Positions 61,591 to 64,000 of a stretch of DNA of 64,000 bases are shown in pieces; positions within the stretch are counted from its first letter, which is position 1; each line of letters begins with the position of its first letter. The notes beneath the pieces were generated by a model. It searched no databases. It had not been told where the DNA came from and saw only the letters and a program-made list of their open reading frames with translations. The DNA lies in assembly GCA_001692895.1 (NCBI GenBank), contig KV748182.1, forward strand, positions 2,980,341-3,044,340, written 5' to 3'. The DNA is from Cenococcum geophilum 1.58 (lineage: Eukaryota > Ascomycota > Dothideomycetes > Gloniales > Gloniaceae). The position numbers and the translations under genes are program-made.

Positions 61591-61601
61591 TCAACGCTCG
61601 G

Positions 61602-62047
61602 TACCACAGAGCGGCGCCGTGTATATAATATCTCGATGATATTATAGATAGAAGTCGCTTTGCAGCCTTAAAGTCAGCCTTAAGCTAACCGCGTTGCCTG
61701 ATCTTATTTCGCTTTTGGCAGGGGCCTAGATGATGCGGGATAGCTCGACACAGCCTCCTTGACCTTCTAGTCGTTCCTAACATTCGATTGGACTGAAAAA
61801 TAATTTACAGGGTATAATTTGGTTCGTAATTCGTATTTGGGATGCGTTATAGAACAAGTTGTTCAATGAGAGAGTTAATCGTGCCACGATTTTAAAGAAA
61901 ATTTCCATAATGGGCTTTATGTCGCGAGCGCCTCCACAACGCCCTTTTGTCCAATCGCAGATAATTTAAGTTTGCGTTTGTCTATATATGCTCAAGTCCG
62001 CCGCAGATGCTATGGAAATTCCCTGTATCACCGCCTGTTCTTTCAGA
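61602..62047. other. Upstream region of the FAD oxidoreductase gene
   Basis: Unique DNA of ordinary composition without an open frame of note. It probably carries the promoter of the gene at 62,048 and, before the MULE and retroposon arrived, part of the shared region with BUD22. Confidence 0.4.
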
Positions 62048-64000
62048 ATGCCGGGGAAACGATTTCTGACAAATTTCTTTGCACCCGTCCTTTTGTCCTG
62101 TACACTTGTCGAGGCATCCTCGGCTAGTAATTGCAAGTGTGCATGTCATTCCAAATATCTACTGTAACTCCACCCTGCTATTCATAACACTTCACTCAGA
62201 CTCCCCAAAGCTCTTGCTGGCCTTCTGCTACTGAATGGTCTACCTTTAACAACACTATTTCTGGAAGGCTCGTTCGCGGGGTTCCCCCGGCATCGGTTTG
62301 TTATCCTACGGAGCCTAATTACAACGAGACTGATTGCAACTATGTTCGCTCTCAATGGTTCAATTCGACATTTCACGCAGATGACCCTATAAGCATTGAC
62401 TATCCGATATGGGCGAACGATTCCTGCAATCCCATTTTTCCGAATGGAACAAGTGTGACAGGGGATCCAGCAGCTGGTAGTAGAGGATGCACTATTGGAG
62501 AGTATCCTGTGTACGTGGTGAATGCGACTGAAGCAGACCATGTCAGCACGGCGCTGAAATGGGCGGATCAGAAGAGTGTCAGAGTGGTAGTTAAGAACAC
62601 TGGCCATTCTTATCCTGGAAGGTAAACTCTAAACTTTCTAAAATACCAGAATAGTTGGACTAAGCGTCAGTAGGAGTACGGGCTATGGCAGTTTATCGTA
62701 AGCACTCCCCTAGATACTCAATAACCGAGCATATAGTTTGTTCGAAAGGCCATACACTGATACCCTCTATAGGATATGGATGCATAACTTCCGAGGAGTC
62801 ACATTTAATAAGAAATTCCAGTCAAAATCTTGCCTAATCAGTGGCACACATATGGCTGCTATCATCTCTGCCGGCGAAACAGGTTTTACTGTACTTACTG
62901 AGATGGCAAAGCACAATGCAGTTGTTGTCGTAGGTGGAAATCCAGTAGGCCTGCATAATCAATTTGTTCCAGTTGCAAACTTAACTTACATTTTTAAGGA
63001 TGTGGGCATCATGGGTTGGTTTACTGGAGGCGGCCACGGTTATCTATCCAGTACCTATGGCATGGGAGCAGACAACCTTCTCGAAGCAACCATCATAACA
63101 CCTAATGGGGATGTCGTCACTGCAAATGCTTGCTCGCATATCGAGCTATTTTTTGCGATCCGCGGTGGCGGCGGGGGAACTTATGGTGTGGTCATCGAAG
63201 CAGTGATGAGAGCATATCCCTCTCCAAAATCCGCCATTCACAACCTCCAGGTAGGATCAAAGAACTCTAACATATCATCTGAATACTGGGAACTGATGGC
63301 ATACATCCACTCCGAGTTGCCCCGCCTTAAAAACGGTGGCATGCAAGGTTACTATTACATGGTAGGGCCTCCACTAGCTCCAACACTGTCATTGCTGTGG
63401 TCATTTTATCTTTATGATAAACCAAATGGAACTGCAGAGGCTCTATTTGCCCCAATTGCAGCAAGGCTGAGCAATGCCTCGAGTTATTTTATCTACAAAG
63501 CCTCAGTCGATACTGCATCTAACTTCTATGACGCATATCTTACCACGGCTAGTAACGAACCGGTAGCTACTGGCGGGTCGGCTTACGGGTCACGATTACT
63601 ACCAGAGCGCGCTCTGGTTGATATGGCTCTTGTTGCGAAAACATTTGAAAAGATTGGGCCGTCGCCAAATATTTTGAAACCAAGTGTATGTCATGATTCC
63701 CCCATTATTCTTCTGTTGGTCTCAAGTGGCACTCGTGGCTTCTTTAGTGGAGCCGTTCGTCTCCTTTTACCTTATAATATCTCATTCCGCATTCTAATAA
63801 TAATTTGACAGGGAGTTTTCTTTAACACCCTCCTCCTTGGTCACCTGGTAGCCAACAGCGGCAATCGCGGCCTTGACATTGGCATGAATCCTGCATGGCG
63901 TGACGCGGTTGTTCATTTTGTAATTTGGGAGAGATGGGTTGACGGAATGCCACAAACACTAATTGAGAATGTTTACAATGATATCACATTCAATAAAACC
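62048..64000 (+). CDS. Secreted FAD-linked oxidoreductase, BBE type (3' end beyond window)
   Basis: Flavoprotein of the vanillyl-alcohol oxidase superfamily (FAD_binding_4, usually followed by a BBE domain); such enzymes oxidise sugars, alkaloids or secondary metabolites. MPGKRFLTNFFAPVLLSCTLVEASS is a plausible signal peptide region. The FAD region has VVVKNTGHSYPG, whose His is the usual flavin attachment residue, then STGYGSLS, IWMHNFRGVTF and GWFTGGGHGYLSSTYGMGADN. The GGGHG where some members have a Cys suggests single covalent attachment. Supported introns: 62,622-62,670, 62,698-62,772, 62,945-62,998 and 63,686-63,811; one more near 62,135-62,210 is needed but its borders are unclear. 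After the last intron the frame reads GVFFNTLLLGHLVANSGNRG and is open to the window end. No disabling changes are seen. Confidence 0.85.

Noticed and set aside
62738..63808. A single 356-codon open frame for the FAD oxidase
   Set aside because: It begins inside an intron, keeps a 54-base intron and runs into a later one. The spliced model restores the conserved FAD-binding region upstream.

Overview
The window looks like a chromosome segment of a filamentous ascomycete (Pezizomycotina). The genes have short GT-AG introns with CTAAC-type branch sites. They include fungus-specific families such as a rhodopsin-fold (Pth11-like) membrane protein, a BBE-type FAD oxidase and BUD22. The sequence alternates sharply between ordinary-composition DNA and very AT-rich blocks. 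The AT-rich blocks are almost devoid of CA and TG dinucleotides while CG is kept, and their reading frames are full of TAG/TAA where Gln or Trp codons are expected. This is the footprint of repeat-induced point mutation (RIP, CpA to TpA). The species cannot be told from the sequence.

Layout. (1) About 1-11,140: RIP block. A chromodomain Gypsy element is split inside its integrase by a second complete Gypsy (908-7818, 187-bp LTRs, target-site duplication TAGGA), followed by Copia-like remnants. (2) About 11,150-24,640: gene island with an intact mitochondrial 2-oxoglutarate/malate carrier (13,424-14,544), a decayed DUF4185-like gene (17,218-18,440, minus), a decayed O-methyltransferase gene (19,387-20,890, minus), two small TIR elements and an intact rhodopsin-like membrane protein gene (22,708-24,352). 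(3) About 24,640-33,770: a RIP-mutated autonomous Helitron (Rep plus PIF1-type helicase), Copia gag debris, a 4-copy 255-257-bp tandem repeat and a second copy of one TIR family. (4) 33,771-46,626: a Copia element on the minus strand, split by a complete plus-strand Copia of the same family (38,537-44,585) and by a hAT-type MITE (35,577-36,193); every level has an exact target-site duplication. About 46,632-48,950 is further degraded retroelement. (5) 48,950-64,000: second gene island. BUD22 (minus) and a secreted FAD-linked oxidoreductase (plus, running off the window) are divergent. Their shared upstream region has been opened by a Mutator-like element (51,652-60,807) with 126-bp GC-rich TIRs and a 9-bp duplication, itself carrying a complete Gypsy (54,027-60,371). 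A roughly 0.7-kb poly(A)-tailed retroposon with an 11-bp duplication also sits there.

There is no cluster or operon logic. The surviving single-copy genes are housekeeping (carrier, BUD22) or accessory (rhodopsin-like receptor, FAD oxidase). The two broken genes carry mainly RIP-type nonsense changes, as if mutation leaked from neighbouring repeats. The most informative structure is the insertion chronology, which can be read base by base from the target-site duplications. I did not find evidence for a novel defence or regulatory system.
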